The notes beneath the pieces were generated by a model, which saw only the letters and a program-made list of their open reading frames with translations, had not been told where the DNA came from and made no database searches. The position numbers and the translations under genes are program-made. This document shows positions 51,729 through 59,767 of a DNA stretch of 64,000 nucleotides, one piece after another (within the stretch, counting starts at the first letter, position 1; each line of letters begins with the position of its first letter). The stretch is from Deltaproteobacteria bacterium GWB2_55_19 (GTDB lineage: Bacteria > Desulfobacterota > GWC2-55-46), in contig MGPQ01000010.1 of assembly GCA_001797465.1 (NCBI GenBank), positions 1-64,000 on the forward strand. The letters run 5' to 3'.

Positions 51729-51757
51729 ATTTTAGAGTTTAAATAAAAATTTGTCAA
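51729..51757 (-). promoter_or_regulatory. merR-kamA promoter with repeat sites
   Basis: Minus strand TTGACA (51752-51757), 17-base spacer, TAAAAT (51729-51734). On the plus strand AGTTTAAAT occurs twice (51718-51726 and 51736-51744), on either side of the -10, and CTTATT-n5-AATAAG (51703-51719) forms an inverted repeat just past the start. These are candidate operator elements. Confidence 0.7.
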
Positions 51758-52158
51758 GAGAAAAAATGTAGCAAAACCAAGGGGTGGTGCTCTGGGTTAT
51801 TGAGTAGGGGAAAAACCCGCCCATTTTTCCCCTCTCTCCTAAAAAAGCACGAAAAGAGATATTTATCAGTGACTTTGATTCGGATTTCCCCTATAAACAT
51901 ATCGGTATATTGTCAAAGACCTTAAAGATCCACAAGTAACGCTCAGGAAGGGAGGAGGGCTGATAAGAGTTATCCAGCGGTAAAGGTAAGGGCAGGGCGA
52001 TTGCTCAAAAACCTGTTTGAGCCTGTACTGAAAGACAAAGGGGTTGAAAAAACCTTTTAAAACAACATATTGACTTTCAGGCTGGATTTGCTAATCTTTT
52101 TGGACAGGCTTTTTTCAATAGACTTCTCAAACATAACTTATCAAGGAGTGTAAATATA
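51758..52158. other. Gene-free region between merR and the FmdE-like gene
   Basis: This is about 400 bases of the 518-bp divergent gap. It holds the -35 edge of the merR promoter at the left and the FmdE-like promoter at the right (52070-52097). No open frame or RNA was recognised in between. Confidence 0.5.
52070..52097 (+). promoter_or_regulatory. Promoter of the FmdE-like gene
   Basis: TTGACT (52070-52075), 16-base spacer, TAATCT (52092-52097). Start near 52104, then a leader of about 55 bases with AAGGAG before the ATG. Confidence 0.6.
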
Positions 52159-52836
52159 ATGCTCAGACTCTCAACCCAATGGCGTCAGGGATTCTTTGCG
52201 GATGTCGAGCCCATAAGGCTCATTGAGCCACTCGCGTATGTGCTCGGAGCCCAGGACGAAGGCGAGCCCTTTGTCTTCAACTACACGGACGCGGTCCTTG
52301 TGGCAGGCCACTCCTGCCCGGCGGTTTCAGGGGCTTACAAATTAACAGCCAAGGCGCTAAAGGCCCTATATGGCAACGACCTGCCAGTCCGGGGCGAGAT
52401 AAAGGTCCTTATAAAGGGCGGCCCCTCTGACCTCGCTTACGGGCCCCAGTCTCATGTCATCTCGCTAATAACGGGGGCCTCCGGCGCGACAGGTTTTAAG
52501 GGCCTCGGCGGCAACTACGGCAGGAACAACAAGCTCTTCTTCGACGCAAAGGACGTCCAGTTCAACACCTTCATCTTCCAGAGAGAGGATAACGGAAAGG
52601 CCGTCCAGGTCGTCTATAACCCGCAGGCGCTCCCCGGCGACATGAGGATGAACGACCTCGTGCCGCTTGTGCTCAAGGGCCGTGCGACAAAGGAGCAAAA
52701 GGAGCTCTTTTATACACTCTGGCAGGGGAATGTGAAGAGGATACTCCTTGAGGACGAAAAATACCCGGGGCTCTTTGAGGTAAAAGAGCTTAAAAATTTC
52801 TCGTTCCCAAAGGGGCTTGACGACTCGGCGTATTAA
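52159..52836 (+). CDS. FmdE-like protein of unknown role
   Basis: 225 residues with AAGGAG ahead of the ATG. Motif VLVAGHSCPAVSGAYKLTAKALKALYG matches the conserved N-terminal block of FmdE (formylmethanofuran dehydrogenase E-like; GHxCPG in the family, here GHSCPA), followed by IKVLIKGGPSDLAYGPQSHVISL. No zinc-finger tail is seen. FmdE-like proteins outside methanogens are poorly known; a metal-binding or redox role is possible. No tungsten or molybdenum formyl-dehydrogenase genes are nearby. Ended by a very strong terminator. Confidence 0.78.
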   Translation: MLRLSTQWRQGFFADVEPIRLIEPLAYVLGAQDEGEPFVFNYTDAVLVAGHSCPAVSGAYKLTAKALKALYGNDLPVRGEIKVLIKGGPSDLAYGPQSHVISLITGASGATGFKGLGGNYGRNNKLFFDAKDVQFNTFIFQREDNGKAVQVVYNPQALPGDMRMNDLVPLVLKGRATKEQKELFYTLWQGNVKRILLEDEKYPGLFEVKELKNFSFPKGLDDSAY

Positions 52837-52878
52837 GCGCATTGGAAGGCAAGGCTAATAGACCCGCATATCGAAACT

Positions 52879-52920
52879 AAAGGACAGGGCAGGGGCCGCG
52901 GCCCCTGCCCTGTCCTTTTA
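52879..52920 (+). terminator. Strong terminator after the FmdE-like gene
   Basis: A 19-base perfect stem, AAAGGACAGGGCAGGGGCC and its complement, with a two-base centre. A TTTTA end follows. Confidence 0.9.
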
Positions 52921-53025
52921 TATATTCAGGTGCATTTTTATTAAAATTGTGTAAAATATCCCTGTTCTCTCATCACGCTGTCCTTTCATTTTTCTCATCC
53001 GCCAAAAAAACTTTAAGGAGGCTGA

Positions 53026-54015
53026 ATGGCTATCGGGACACCCCTTACGAAGTTTCTTCTCGATGAGCAGAGGCGCTACCCCGAGTCGACCGGCAACTTC
53101 ACTTCTCTCTTTTCCGACCTCGTCGTCGCCGCGAAGATAATCTCGCGCGAGGTGAACAGGGCCGGGCTCATAGACATACTCGGGTCCACAGGCGCTCAAA
53201 ACGTCCAGGGCGAGGAGGTCCAGAAACTCGACGAGCTCGCAAACGACATGCTCATAAGGACGATGGAGCACGGCGGCCACCTCTCCGGCATGGCCTCGGA
53301 AGAGATGGAAGAGATAGTAAAGGTCGACGGAAAATTCCCGAAAGGGAGCTACCTCCTCCTCTTCGACCCGCTCGACGGCTCGACCAACATAGATGTCAAC
53401 ATAAGCGTCGGTACGATCTTCTCGATTCTCAAGCGCCCTGACGGAAGCGATACCACAACAAAGGACTTCCTCCAGCCCGGGATCCGGCAGGTCTGCGCCG
53501 GGTACATACTATACGGCTCTTCCACCATGCTCGTCTACACGACCGGCCACGGGGTCCACGGCTTCACGCTCGACCCGTCAATAGGGGAGTTCCTCCTCTC
53601 GCATGAGGACATAAGGACCCCGGAGAAGGGCAAGATATACAGCATAAACGAGGGAAACTCCAAGCACTGGTTCCCGGCTACATCCATATATATTGAAAAG
53701 ATCAAGGCTAACGAAAAGGGTTACAGCGCCAGATACGTCGGCTCGCTCGTCGCCGACTTTCACAGGAACCTTTTGAAGGGCGGCATATTCCTCTACCCCG
53801 CTGACAGGAAATCGAAAAACGGCAAACTCCGGCTCCTGTATGAGGCGAACCCGCTATCCTTCATAATCGAGCAGGCAGGGGGAAAATCCTCGACAGGGGA
53901 CAAAAGGGTGCTCGAAGTAGTCCCAGAGGAGCTCCACCAGAGGACGCCGCTCATCATCGGCTCAAAGGCGGACGTCGAGGAGGCGGAGAGCTTCTGGAAG
54001 TACCAGGAGGCTTAA
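53026..54015 (+). CDS. fbp: Fructose-1,6-bisphosphatase, class I
   Basis: 329 residues, AAGGAGG ahead of the ATG. Metal site YLLLFDPLDGSTNIDVN, MASEEMEEIV with conserved Glu, and RYVGSLVADFHRNLLKGG and RLLYEANPLSFIIEQAGG in the C-terminal half. It hydrolyses FBP to F6P in gluconeogenesis. Length is that of bacterial class I enzymes. It stands alone with its own terminator. Confidence 0.97.
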   Translation: MAIGTPLTKFLLDEQRRYPESTGNFTSLFSDLVVAAKIISREVNRAGLIDILGSTGAQNVQGEEVQKLDELANDMLIRTMEHGGHLSGMASEEMEEIVKVDGKFPKGSYLLLFDPLDGSTNIDVNISVGTIFSILKRPDGSDTTTKDFLQPGIRQVCAGYILYGSSTMLVYTTGHGVHGFTLDPSIGEFLLSHEDIRTPEKGKIYSINEGNSKHWFPATSIYIEKIKANEKGYSARYVGSLVADFHRNLLKGGIFLYPADRKSKNGKLRLLYEANPLSFIIEQAGGKSSTGDKRVLEVVPEELHQRTPLIIGSKADVEEAESFWKYQEA

Positions 54016-54060
54016 GAGACCCGGCCTCCGCATGAACCTGCACATTGATATACCGCTCCA

Positions 54061-54091
54061 GGCCGCCGGAACATCCGGCGGCCTTTTTTTT
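54061..54091 (+). terminator. Intrinsic terminator after fbp
   Basis: GGCCGCCGGA and TCCGGCGGCC around ACA, then eight T. The stem is almost the same as the one ending the CI-like regulator (22763-22796). Confidence 0.95.
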
Positions 54092-54130
54092 GGTACCCTC
54101 CCGAGAATAAAAACACACCCCCGGGCACTC

Positions 54131-54175
54131 TGAAAACGGTTTTCACTTGACAATGAAAATCATTTTCAGTACAAT
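54131..54175 (+). promoter_or_regulatory. Fur-type promoter of the FTR1 gene
   Basis: TTGACA (54147-54152), 17-base spacer, TACAAT (54170-54175). A Fur box, GACAATGAAAATCATTTTC (54149-54167), fits the 19-base consensus at 16 positions and lies inside the promoter. A further perfect inverted repeat TGAAAAC-G-GTTTTCA sits just upstream (54131-54145). Iron-repressed expression is expected. Confidence 0.85.
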
Positions 54176-54210
54176 CCGTACAGCACCGCAAAACGGCCAG
54201 AGGGGGTCTT

Positions 54211-55020
54211 ATGTTAGCAAGTTTCGCGATAACCTTCAGAGAATTTTTAGAAGCCTCTTTTTTGATTGTTATAGTGCTCGCCTGTTTGAAAAGGGCCGGG
54301 CATGAAACTTACAAGAGAAATGTATGGTACGGCGCGGGGGCCGGGGTTGCCGGTTCGGTATTTCTCGCCATTGCGTTTAATGTTTTTCTCGGGGGGCTTG
54401 AGGGGGATAAAGAGAAGGTATTTGAGGGCATCACAATGTCCGTCGCCGCCATATTGCTGACATGGATGATAATATGGATGATGGGGCAGAGGCATGTAAT
54501 AAAAGAATTAGAAACTAAGGTTTATACTGAGATCAGCAAAAGGGGCGCCCTGGGCATATCAATCCTTGTTGCCGTAGGTGTTTTACGGGAAGGCGTTGAA
54601 ACAGTCATATTCCTGAATTCCGCGAGCTTTGCCGGAGGTGCAAACCTTATTGGAGCGATTGCAGGCGCTTCCACCGCTATTATAATCGGATATATTATCT
54701 TTGACGGCGCAAAAAGAATGAATCTGAAACTGTTCTTTCAATTATCCAGCGCGGTCCTTATCCTCTTTGCGGCAGGGCTCACTTCCCATGCCCTTCTTGA
54801 ATTCCAGGAGGCGGGGATAATATCCCCGGTAATAGCGCCGCTTTATGATATAACCTGGCTGATAAGCAAGAAAAGCCTTGCCGGCGGTATTTTAAAGTCG
54901 CTCTTCGGTTATACCGGGAGACCTTCACTGACCGAAATGACGGGCTATATAGGATATTTTGCCCTGACATATCTTCTTTACAGGCGCATACAAAAGACCC
55001 GTGTATCATCGGCGAATTAG
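54211..55020 (+). CDS. FTR1-family iron permease
   Basis: 269 residues, about seven membrane helices. The two REGLE-type iron motifs are present: R10-E-F-L-E14 near the start and REGVE in the middle (LREGVETVIFL). FTR1 proteins (EfeU type) carry ferric/ferrous iron across the inner membrane. The gene is visibly more A/T-rich than its neighbours, and it stands alone without EfeO/EfeB, so acquisition by transfer is possible. Regulated by the Fur-type promoter. Confidence 0.92.
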   Translation: MLASFAITFREFLEASFLIVIVLACLKRAGHETYKRNVWYGAGAGVAGSVFLAIAFNVFLGGLEGDKEKVFEGITMSVAAILLTWMIIWMMGQRHVIKELETKVYTEISKRGALGISILVAVGVLREGVETVIFLNSASFAGGANLIGAIAGASTAIIIGYIIFDGAKRMNLKLFFQLSSAVLILFAAGLTSHALLEFQEAGIISPVIAPLYDITWLISKKSLAGGILKSLFGYTGRPSLTEMTGYIGYFALTYLLYRRIQKTRVSSAN

Positions 55021-55156
55021 GTCTCTTTTCGATTTTTCAATGCAAAGGCCCGTATAAAAGGCAATGGTACGAGGCGCTATTTGAGGAGAAGGCGTGCGGG
55101 TGCTGATGAGAATGGGATGACACTTGAGGCCGCTTACTTGGCGGTTAATAATTTTT

Positions 55157-55192
55157 CCCCTCACCCCGGCCCTCTCCCACAAGGGGGGAGGG
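55157..55192 (-). repeat. Dispersed 36-bp intergenic repeat, copy 2
   Basis: Inverted copy of the 18775-18810 element with two base changes, beginning CCCCTCACCCCGGCCCTCTC. It lies in the 185-bp gap between convergent FTR1 and the small secreted protein. Confidence 0.85.
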
Positions 55193-55205
55193 TGACTAAA
55201 ACTTC

Positions 55206-55586
55206 CTACAGCGCCTTTTTCATCCCGGCGAAATACTCTTCCGCGCTCTCCCTCGACTCAAAGTATGCTATAGACCCGTCGTCAAGCGCAACGATAAAGG
55301 CCTCCGCCTTGTTTATCTTTTTTCGAGATAGCGGGTCCTTCGTATAGCGCAGCGCCGGGTCCTTTTTTATGCGCGCCTCGCAGTTTTTACAGCATACGTA
55401 ATATGTCCTGCGGTCTATCAATACCTCTATCGTCGGAGAACCCGGCACCCTGTTTGCGACCATGCAGACGTCTTTGCTATCAACGGTCTTCACCTCGGCA
55501 TTCGCGTAAGAGCAAAAAGAGGCCCAGGCCGCGATGACCACGAGCATGGTCATCAAGACCCTGCGCCGAACCGGGTTCGAGTTCAC
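55206..55586 (-). CDS. Small exported Cys protein, TRASH/YHS-like
   Basis: 126 residues from a GTG at 55586, chosen because it follows the mnmE stop (55600) closely and gives a signal-like start NPVRRRVLMTMLVVIAAW; an ATG at 55553 or 55637 is also possible. Then DVCMVANRVPGSPTIEVLIDRR, Y-Y-V-C-C-K-N-C-E, and FIVALDDGSIAYFES. The C...CCxxC arrangement with Tyr resembles TRASH/YHS metal-binding domains. It may bind a metal in the periplasm. Probably co-transcribed with mnmE. Confidence 0.72.
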   Translation of the reverse strand: MNSNPVRRRVLMTMLVVIAAWASFCSYANAEVKTVDSKDVCMVANRVPGSPTIEVLIDRRTYYVCCKNCEARIKKDPALRYTKDPLSRKKINKAEAFIVALDDGSIAYFESRESAEEYFAGMKKAL

Positions 55587-55599
55587 CGCTATCCGCGCC

Positions 55600-56982
55600 T
55601 TATTTTCCAATGCAGAAGTTCTCGAATATCTTGTCAAGTATATCCTCTGTCGTAGTCTCCCCGGTTATCTCGCCGAGGCCCTCGATTGACGAGCGCAGGT
55701 CCGTGGCGACGAGCTCCCGCGGCAATCCAATATCAAGGGCCTTGCTAGCGCGCTCGATCCCGTCAAGCGCGCGCTCCAAGGCTTGCTTGTGCCTCAAAGA
55801 GACGATAAGCTCGCCTGACGGAGCAGTGAGGGGCGTGGACATATACGGGTGGCCGACGGCCCCGGCGTATATCTCGTCCTTCAGCGCCTCGATGCCCTCA
55901 CCCGTGAGCGCGGAGATATGGACGGCATTAAAGCGGCAAAGCGCCGGTATCTCCCTCGCACCCGCTATATCGGTCTTATTCACCGCCACTATGACCTTCT
56001 TGTCACGAAGGCCTTCAAGATTAGCGAGGTCCTCTCCCAGGTCATCGGCGGACGCATCTATCACATAGAGGACTATCCCGGCGTCCTTTATCCGGGAGCG
56101 CGCGGCCAGGACCCCCATCTTCTCGACGAAGTCGCCGGTCTCTCTTAAACCGGCCGTGTCCATCAGCCGGACGGGCAGGCCCCTTATGTTTACGACCTCC
56201 TCTATTACATCCCTCGTCGTCCCCGGAACATGCGTCACTATGGCGCGCTCCTCCATAAGCAGGATATTCAAGAGGCTCGATTTACCCGCGTTGGGCCGCC
56301 CCAGTATGAGCGCCCTTATGCCGTCCCGTATGACACGGCCCTCGTCGAAGGTAAGGAGGAGCCGCTTTACCACAACTCCCGCCCCTGAGAGGGCCTCCAG
56401 AACCCCCTCCCTCGGCAAACCGTCTATCTCATCCTCCGGAAAATCGAGCTCAGCCTCGAGGTGCACAAGTAGGTCAAAGAGCCCGTCCTTTACTTGTTTG
56501 ACCCTCCTCCCGAGCGTACCCTGGAGGCGGCCCGAGGCAGAGCTGAGGGCCGTCTCGGTCTGCGCCCTGATGATGTCTATGACGGCCTCGGCCTGGGAGA
56601 GGTCGAGCTTGCCGTTTAGAAACGCCCTCTTAGTGAACTCTCCGGGAAGGGCAAGGCGGGCGCCGCAGGCCAATACCTCGCCGAGGACCCTCTTCAAAAG
56701 AAGCGGCCCGCCGTGGCAGTGGAGCTCGACGACGTCCTCGCCGGTTGCGGACCTCGGCCCCTTCATGAATACCATAAGGGCAGAGTCGAGGGCCGCGCCC
56801 GAGGGGTCCTTTACGAGGCCGCTATGGAGATACCTCTCCTTCAAAGGCGCCTTTGAAGCCGGGTGGAATACGCCGAGCGCGGCCTCTATCGCCAGAGGCC
56901 CGCTCAACCTGATTATACCGACCCCGCCTTCTCCCCATGCCGTTGAAATAGCGGCTATCGTCTCTTGAACGTCACTCATCAT
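55600..56982 (-). CDS. mnmE: tRNA modification GTPase MnmE
   Basis: 460 residues. N-terminal formyl-THF domain (AISTAWGEGGVGIIRLSG), helical domain with inserted G domain: ILGRPNAGKSSLLNILL (G1), VPGTTRDVIEE (G2), LMDTAGLRETGDF (G3), AVNKTD (G4). C-terminus FCIGK has the conserved FCIGK Cys. It partners MnmG for tRNA wobble uridine modification, but mnmG lies 26 kb away. The -10 box is eight bases before the ATG. Confidence 0.96.
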   Translation of the reverse strand: MMSDVQETIAAISTAWGEGGVGIIRLSGPLAIEAALGVFHPASKAPLKERYLHSGLVKDPSGAALDSALMVFMKGPRSATGEDVVELHCHGGPLLLKRVLGEVLACGARLALPGEFTKRAFLNGKLDLSQAEAVIDIIRAQTETALSSASGRLQGTLGRRVKQVKDGLFDLLVHLEAELDFPEDEIDGLPREGVLEALSGAGVVVKRLLLTFDEGRVIRDGIRALILGRPNAGKSSLLNILLMEERAIVTHVPGTTRDVIEEVVNIRGLPVRLMDTAGLRETGDFVEKMGVLAARSRIKDAGIVLYVIDASADDLGEDLANLEGLRDKKVIVAVNKTDIAGAREIPALCRFNAVHISALTGEGIEALKDEIYAGAVGHPYMSTPLTAPSGELIVSLRHKQALERALDGIERASKALDIGLPRELVATDLRSSIEGLGEITGETTTEDILDKIFENFCIGK

Positions 56983-56990
56983 ATGTAAAC

Positions 56991-57020
56991 ATTATATAAA
57001 AATAAGGTGGCCCGGGTCAA
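56991..57020 (-). promoter_or_regulatory. mnmE promoter, leaderless arrangement
   Basis: Minus strand TTGACC (57015-57020), 18-base spacer, TATAAT (56991-56996), then eight bases to the first ATG. No Shine-Dalgarno is present. The yidC terminator lies directly upstream. Confidence 0.75.
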
Positions 57021-57047
57021 TAAATCACCTGAGCGTTCCAGGGCCAC

Positions 57048-57079
57048 AAAAAAAGGCGGGGGCCGAAGTCCCCGCCTTT
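57048..57079 (-). terminator. Terminator after yidC
   Basis: AAAGGCGGGG and CCCCGCCTTT around an 8-base loop, with a T7 run on the minus strand. Confidence 0.9.
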
Positions 57080-57109
57080 GACAATTTTGCCGTTCTTAAA
57101 AATCCGTTC

Positions 57110-58705
57110 TTACGCCCTCGCCTTTGCCGGGGTCTTCTGTATGTAATACTGCTGGGCGATGGAGAGGACGTTGTTCACGAGCCAGTATATGACGAGGCCT
57201 GAGGGGAAGCTCAAAAACATGAAGGTGAATATCACAGGCATGATGAGCATTATCTTCGCCTGAGCCGGGTCGACGGAGGTCGGCGTCATCTTCTGCTGGA
57301 GGAACATCGTGGCGCCCATGATGATAGGCGAGATGTAATAAGGGTCCTTGTCGGACAAATCCGTTATCCAGAGGAAGAAGGGCTCGTGCCGGAGCTCTAT
57401 CGCCACGTAGAGGACCTCGTAGAGGCCGATGAAGACGGGTATCTGGAGTATCATCGGGAGGCACCCGCCGACCGGGTTCACCTTATACCTCTTGTAGAGC
57501 TCCATCAGCTCCTTGTTCATCTTCTCTTTGTTGTCCTTGTACTTCTCCTTAAGGGCCGCGAGCTGGGGCTGCATGTTCTGGAGCTCCTTCATCGACTTAA
57601 GGCTGTGCTTCGTCAGCGGATAGAAGACGACCTTGGTGATGAAGGTTAGGATGATTATCGCTATGCCGTAATTGCCGACATACCTCTTGAGGAAGTTCAA
57701 CACCACGAGGAAGGGTTTTGCCAGCGGGCTGAACCAGCCGAACTCAATCGCCTCATCGAGTCCCGCCTTGTACGAAAGGAGGAGGTCGTATTCCTTGGGC
57801 CCAATGAAGGTCCTGTACGCCACGGTCTTCGTCTCTCCGGGAGAGAGCACGAGCGGGACGGAGACCGTCGCCCTTGACGCAGACGATGAAGAGACCTCAG
57901 TTATCCAGTTGAGGGCGGCGTCAGGCGGAGGGATGACGGCCGAGAGGAAGTATTTGCTTTCGAGCCCTATCCAGCGCGGGGGCTCGTTCCCGGACTTCTC
58001 CTTCTCGTCGTCGGCCTGCCGTATGAGCTTTCCCTTCGAAGTACTCACAATCGGGCCGGTGTGGTAGCCGGATGCGTCCTTGCCCGCTACGTTGGCGGAA
58101 AGCACCGTCTCGACAGACCCCTGGAACGGGGCGGGCCCCGTGTTAGCGACGGTTATCTCGGTATCGACCAGGTAGCTCGAACCCGTAAACCTGTACTTCT
58201 TGTCTATCTTCAAGCCCTTTGCAAAGCCCGAGTACGCGACCTCTCCTGCACCCTGAGGGGGAACCGCCACTTTGGACGACGCCGCTTCAAGGACGATGTT
58301 TTCCGCCTTTTCCCCGGCTGGCCTTATGAACGTCGAGAGCGAGCCCATCCTGGCGACTGACTCCGAGAGGTTAACGCCCCTTGAAGGGTCTTTTATAGTC
58401 GCCTCGTATTCCCTGAGCTCCCACCTCTTAAGACCGCCGCCGACGCTCGTAAATGTCGCCTTTACAAGCGGGGTCTCGATGGTCGTAAGGGTCTCCTTTA
58501 CCGGCTTTTCAGGGGTAGCCCTGGGCTCGGCCTTTACGGAAGGGACCGTGCCAGGGGTTGTCTCGTTTGAAGCGGCCTCGGTCTTCTTTTCAGTTGCCGC
58601 TGTCTGGGCCTTGGGCTTCGGCGGGTTTATCCAGTTGACCGCATAGGGGTAGCCTAACATTACCCCCATTGAAAGGACTATTGCGTATATGAGCCTCTTG
58701 TCCAT
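57110..58705 (-). CDS. yidC: Membrane protein insertase YidC
   Basis: 531 residues. TM1 (about 5-20), a periplasmic P1 domain with a Thr/Ala/Glu linker (PKAQTAATEKKTEAASN), then the 60KD-IMP domain with helices from about 345. NFLKRYVGNYGIAIIILTF, TKVVFYPLTKHSLKSMKELQNMQPQ, YKRYKVNPVGGCLPMILQIPVFIGLY and FLSFPSGLVIYWLVNNVLSI are characteristic. It inserts and folds inner-membrane proteins with Sec or alone. YidD and RnpA precede it; the usual jag gene after it is missing. Confidence 0.97.
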   Translation of the reverse strand: MDKRLIYAIVLSMGVMLGYPYAVNWINPPKPKAQTAATEKKTEAASNETTPGTVPSVKAEPRATPEKPVKETLTTIETPLVKATFTSVGGGLKRWELREYEATIKDPSRGVNLSESVARMGSLSTFIRPAGEKAENIVLEAASSKVAVPPQGAGEVAYSGFAKGLKIDKKYRFTGSSYLVDTEITVANTGPAPFQGSVETVLSANVAGKDASGYHTGPIVSTSKGKLIRQADDEKEKSGNEPPRWIGLESKYFLSAVIPPPDAALNWITEVSSSSASRATVSVPLVLSPGETKTVAYRTFIGPKEYDLLLSYKAGLDEAIEFGWFSPLAKPFLVVLNFLKRYVGNYGIAIIILTFITKVVFYPLTKHSLKSMKELQNMQPQLAALKEKYKDNKEKMNKELMELYKRYKVNPVGGCLPMILQIPVFIGLYEVLYVAIELRHEPFFLWITDLSDKDPYYISPIIMGATMFLQQKMTPTSVDPAQAKIMLIMPVIFTFMFLSFPSGLVIYWLVNNVLSIAQQYYIQKTPAKARA

Positions 58706-58717
58706 TTTTGAGCCTTC

Positions 58718-58981
58718 TTAAGCCTTTTCTTTTTTATCCACGCCGCGAAGAGCGGCGCTGATGTCGGTTTCCGGCACCGGATCAAAACCTCCGGGGTGGT
58801 AAGGGTGGCACCTGAATATTCTTTTAAGGGCAAGGACCGCGCCGGGGAACGCGCCGTGGCACTCAATCGCCCTGTACGCGTAATCGGAACATGTAGGATA
58901 AAACCTGCAGGAGGGCGGGAGCACGGGCGAGATCGCGCGTTTGTAAAAAAAGATGAGCCACATGAGCGGCCTTTTGAACAT
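58718..58981 (-). CDS. yidD: Membrane-insertion factor YidD
   Basis: 87 residues from the ATG at 58981, which overlaps the rnpA stop (TAATG). The family pattern is complete: [59 protein letters not shown]. It is thought to help YidC in membrane protein insertion. Sits between rnpA and yidC as usual. Confidence 0.94.
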   Translation of the reverse strand: MFKRPLMWLIFFYKRAISPVLPPSCRFYPTCSDYAYRAIECHGAFPGAVLALKRIFRCHPYHPGGFDPVPETDISAALRGVDKKEKA

Positions 58982-59358
58982 TATCGGCCACACTCCTTTG
59001 CTTCCATCACCTTTTGCGCGTCCTTGAAAGGGCCGAGAGACTTTAACTCCGCTTCCACGTCCGAGAGGCGCTTGAGCCCCTCGGCGCTCCTTACGGTGAC
59101 GAGTATGTCGGAGGACTCCGGAAAGAAACCCTTGTTCAGCCGGAAAAATTCCCGGATGAGCCTTTTAACCCTGTTCCTGACAACGGCGTTGCCGACCCTT
59201 GCGCTGACTGAGAGCCCGAGCCTTCTTGTCCCAAGCCCGTTATAAAAGACGTGCGCCTGGAGGGACTTTGTCGAATACCTCTTCCCGGATTTGCGGGCCC
59301 TCGTGAACTCGTCAGGCTTTAAAAGCCTCTCTGCCTTGGAAAAGGTATGTTCTTTCAA
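58981..59358 (-). CDS. rnpA: Ribonuclease P protein component
   Basis: 125 residues. Basic protein with the RNase P motif [20 protein letters not shown], preceded by [21 protein letters not shown]. It assists the RNA subunit in cutting tRNA 5' leaders; the RNA gene (rnpB) is not in the window. rpmH lies upstream, with the 32-bp palindrome between them. Confidence 0.94.
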   Translation of the reverse strand: MKEHTFSKAERLLKPDEFTRARKSGKRYSTKSLQAHVFYNGLGTRRLGLSVSARVGNAVVRNRVKRLIREFFRLNKGFFPESSDILVTVRSAEGLKRLSDVEAELKSLGPFKDAQKVMEAKECGR

Positions 59359-59395
59359 TCGCCGCCTTGCGGGCCAGAAGGGTATCTAAAAATAT

Positions 59396-59427
59396 TGAGA
59401 GAAACTTTTTATAAAAAGTTTCTCTCA
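59396..59427. repeat. Perfect 32-bp palindrome between rpmH and rnpA
   Basis: TGAGAGAAACTTTTTA and its exact complement, with no centre spacer. As RNA it makes a long hairpin with an A/U middle. It might terminate or process the rpmH-rnpA message. A half copy lies at 42666-42686. Confidence 0.85.
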
Positions 59428-59448
59428 TGCGCCTCCCTTCTTCAAGGG

Positions 59449-59601
59449 CTACTTGCTGGTGCTGATGGTGACGCTCAGGCGTTTTCTACCCTTGGCCCTT
59501 CTTCTGTTGATGACGGCCCTGCCGCCTTTGGTCGCCATCCTCTCAAGGAAGCCGTGGGTCCTGAGTCTTCTTTTTTTGCTCGGCTGAAAGGTCCTTTTCA
59601 T
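59449..59601 (-). CDS. rpmH: 50S ribosomal protein L34
   Basis: 50 residues on the minus strand, ATG 59601 with AGAGGA ahead. It begins [18 protein letters not shown] and ends with [15 protein letters not shown], which are hallmarks of L34. Very short and highly basic. It heads the rpmH-rnpA-yidD-yidC row and lies after dnaN on the same strand. Confidence 0.97.
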   Translation of the reverse strand: MKRTFQPSKKRRLRTHGFLERMATKGGRAVINRRRAKGRKRLSVTISTSK

Positions 59602-59767
59602 CGCAGTCCTCTTTTATGGTATTTGCTTTGGCTGTCAGGATAAAAGTGTCTACCCTGTTTTCGGGCGTGGTAATCCGAAAACGAAACCGATATTAAGACA
59701 CAAGGGCCGTATTTATGTCAAGTTTTTTCTAAAAACCGGCGCCCGGCCCTTTTGGTCCCTTTGCGGA

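Noticed and set aside
55081..55347. 88-residue plus-strand frame after FTR1
   Set aside because: It spans the dispersed 36-bp repeat and the antisense end of the small secreted protein, with no Shine-Dalgarno.
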